Made by a program: the position numbers and the translations under genes. Positions 17,467 to 18,022 of a DNA stretch of 18,022 nucleotides are shown one piece after another (position 1 is the stretch's first letter; the number at the start of each line of letters is the position of its first letter). The stretch comes from Bordetella parapertussis (GTDB taxonomy: Bacteria; Pseudomonadota; Gammaproteobacteria; Burkholderiales; Burkholderiaceae_C), in contig CAMDXA010000036.1 in NCBI GenBank assembly GCA_945878065.1, positions 1 to 18,022 of the forward strand, written 5' to 3'. The notes beneath the pieces were generated by a model. It ran no database searches. It saw nothing but the letters and a program-made list of their open reading frames with translations, and was not told where the DNA came from.

Positions 17467-17999
17467 GTGCTTTTCAATACTGCCCGATGTGCGCCACCGA
17501 ATTGCAATTGATCACGCAAGAGGAAGACGGCGGACCCAAAGCGCGCATGCGTTGCGTGGTGTGTCAATGGACGCATTGGAACAACCCGACGCCGGTGCTC
17601 GCTGGCATCGTGCAGTACCGCAACCAAATTTTGCTGGCGCGTAACGCCGCCTGGCCGGGCAGACGCTTTGCATTGATCACGGGTTTCATGGAAGCAGGTG
17701 AGACACCCGAAGAAGGCATCACGCGGGAAATTGCCGAAGAAACCAACTTGCAAGTATCTGCTTTGAAGTTGATCGGTGTGTATGACTTTCAGCGCATGAA
17801 CCAAGTCATCATTGCCTACCATGCGGTGTGTCACGGCGAGGTGCGTTTGTCGCCGGAACTGGTCGATTACAGGCTGTATGCCTTTGAAGACGTGCTGTGC
17901 TGGCCGTCCGGCACCGGCTATGCGCTGGCTGAGTTTTTGACCTCACGCGGCCACGAGCCGACCTTTGTCGAATGGTCCAAACGCGAAGTGCCGGCCTGA
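17463..17999 (+). CDS. NUDIX hydrolase with N-terminal zinc ribbon
   Basis: A 178-residue NUDIX pyrophosphohydrolase that would cleave a nucleoside diphosphate linked to another moiety. The Nudix box spans residues 74-96 (GFMEAGETPEEGITREIAEE and on): the essential Gly74, Glu80, Arg88, Glu89, Glu92 and Glu93 are present, while the usual late glycine is Asn95. Cys7, Cys10, Cys31 and Cys34 form a zinc-ribbon pair like that in NADH pyrophosphatase NudC. However, the protein is much shorter than NudC (about 257 residues in E. coli), and I do not see the NudC SQPWPFP signature, so NADH is not assured as substrate. The ATG overlaps the cysM stop (ATGA), indicating translational coupling. The window ends 23 bases after the stop, with no terminator visible. 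Confidence 0.92.
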   Translation: MSAFQYCPMCATELQLITQEEDGGPKARMRCVVCQWTHWNNPTPVLAGIVQYRNQILLARNAAWPGRRFALITGFMEAGETPEEGITREIAEETNLQVSALKLIGVYDFQRMNQVIIAYHAVCHGEVRLSPELVDYRLYAFEDVLCWPSGTGYALAEFLTSRGHEPTFVEWSKREVPA

Positions 18000-18022
18000 A
18001 CTGCTTAAAATCCGCCAAGCGC

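Overview
This window reads as chromosomal DNA from a Gram-negative betaproteobacterium, most likely Burkholderiales and probably Comamonadaceae-like. The support is the protein style (FtsK starting MTYSLNTLN, a CDP-glucoseen-reductase-like ferredoxin reductase, an RsmB/NOP methylase), the rpmB-rpmG pair, the order trxB | ftsK-lolA-rarA, and LolA, which implies an outer membrane. Genus-level placement is inference. Nearly all of the DNA is housekeeping. I see no prophage, insertion sequence or CRISPR array.

Layout. Positions 1-2290 hold two tandem acyl-CoA dehydrogenase subunits, the first cut by the window edge. Positions 2291-2887 hold a small AT-richer accessory island: a BrnT-type toxin gene overlapping a gene for a short protein that is not an ordinary BrnA but could be its antitoxin. 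The island is bounded by two imperfect in-frame copies of the dehydrogenase 3' end, and this is the most notable structure in the window. Positions 2966-5556 carry an RsmB/NOP RNA cytosine methyltransferase and a membrane fatty-acid desaturase, closed by a strong bidirectional terminator. Positions 5625-8695, minus strand, carry trxB, an iron-sulfur photolyase-like gene, rpmB and rpmG, the last two with their own promoter.

Positions 8803-13208, plus strand, carry ftsK, lolA and rarA, a conserved block for chromosome segregation, lipoprotein transport and replication-fork maintenance. Positions 13205-16327 hold three genes in alternating orientation packed with no intergenic DNA: a ferredoxin/FAD reductase (-), an NAD-binding epimerase-like protein (+) and an Old Yellow Enzyme (-). 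Their ends overlap on 4-bp palindromes (TTAA, CATG, TTAA). Positions 16397-17999 hold tRNA-Leu(CAA) with its terminator on the minus strand, then cysM translationally coupled to a NUDIX hydrolase on the plus strand.

Functional links: the dehydrogenases and desaturase act on acyl chains. TrxB, the flavin reductase, the Old Yellow Enzyme and CysM are redox or sulfur genes. The toxin module is the only piece that looks recently acquired. No gene-free stretch exceeds 300 bases; the longest is about 168 bases, between the island and the methyltransferase gene.
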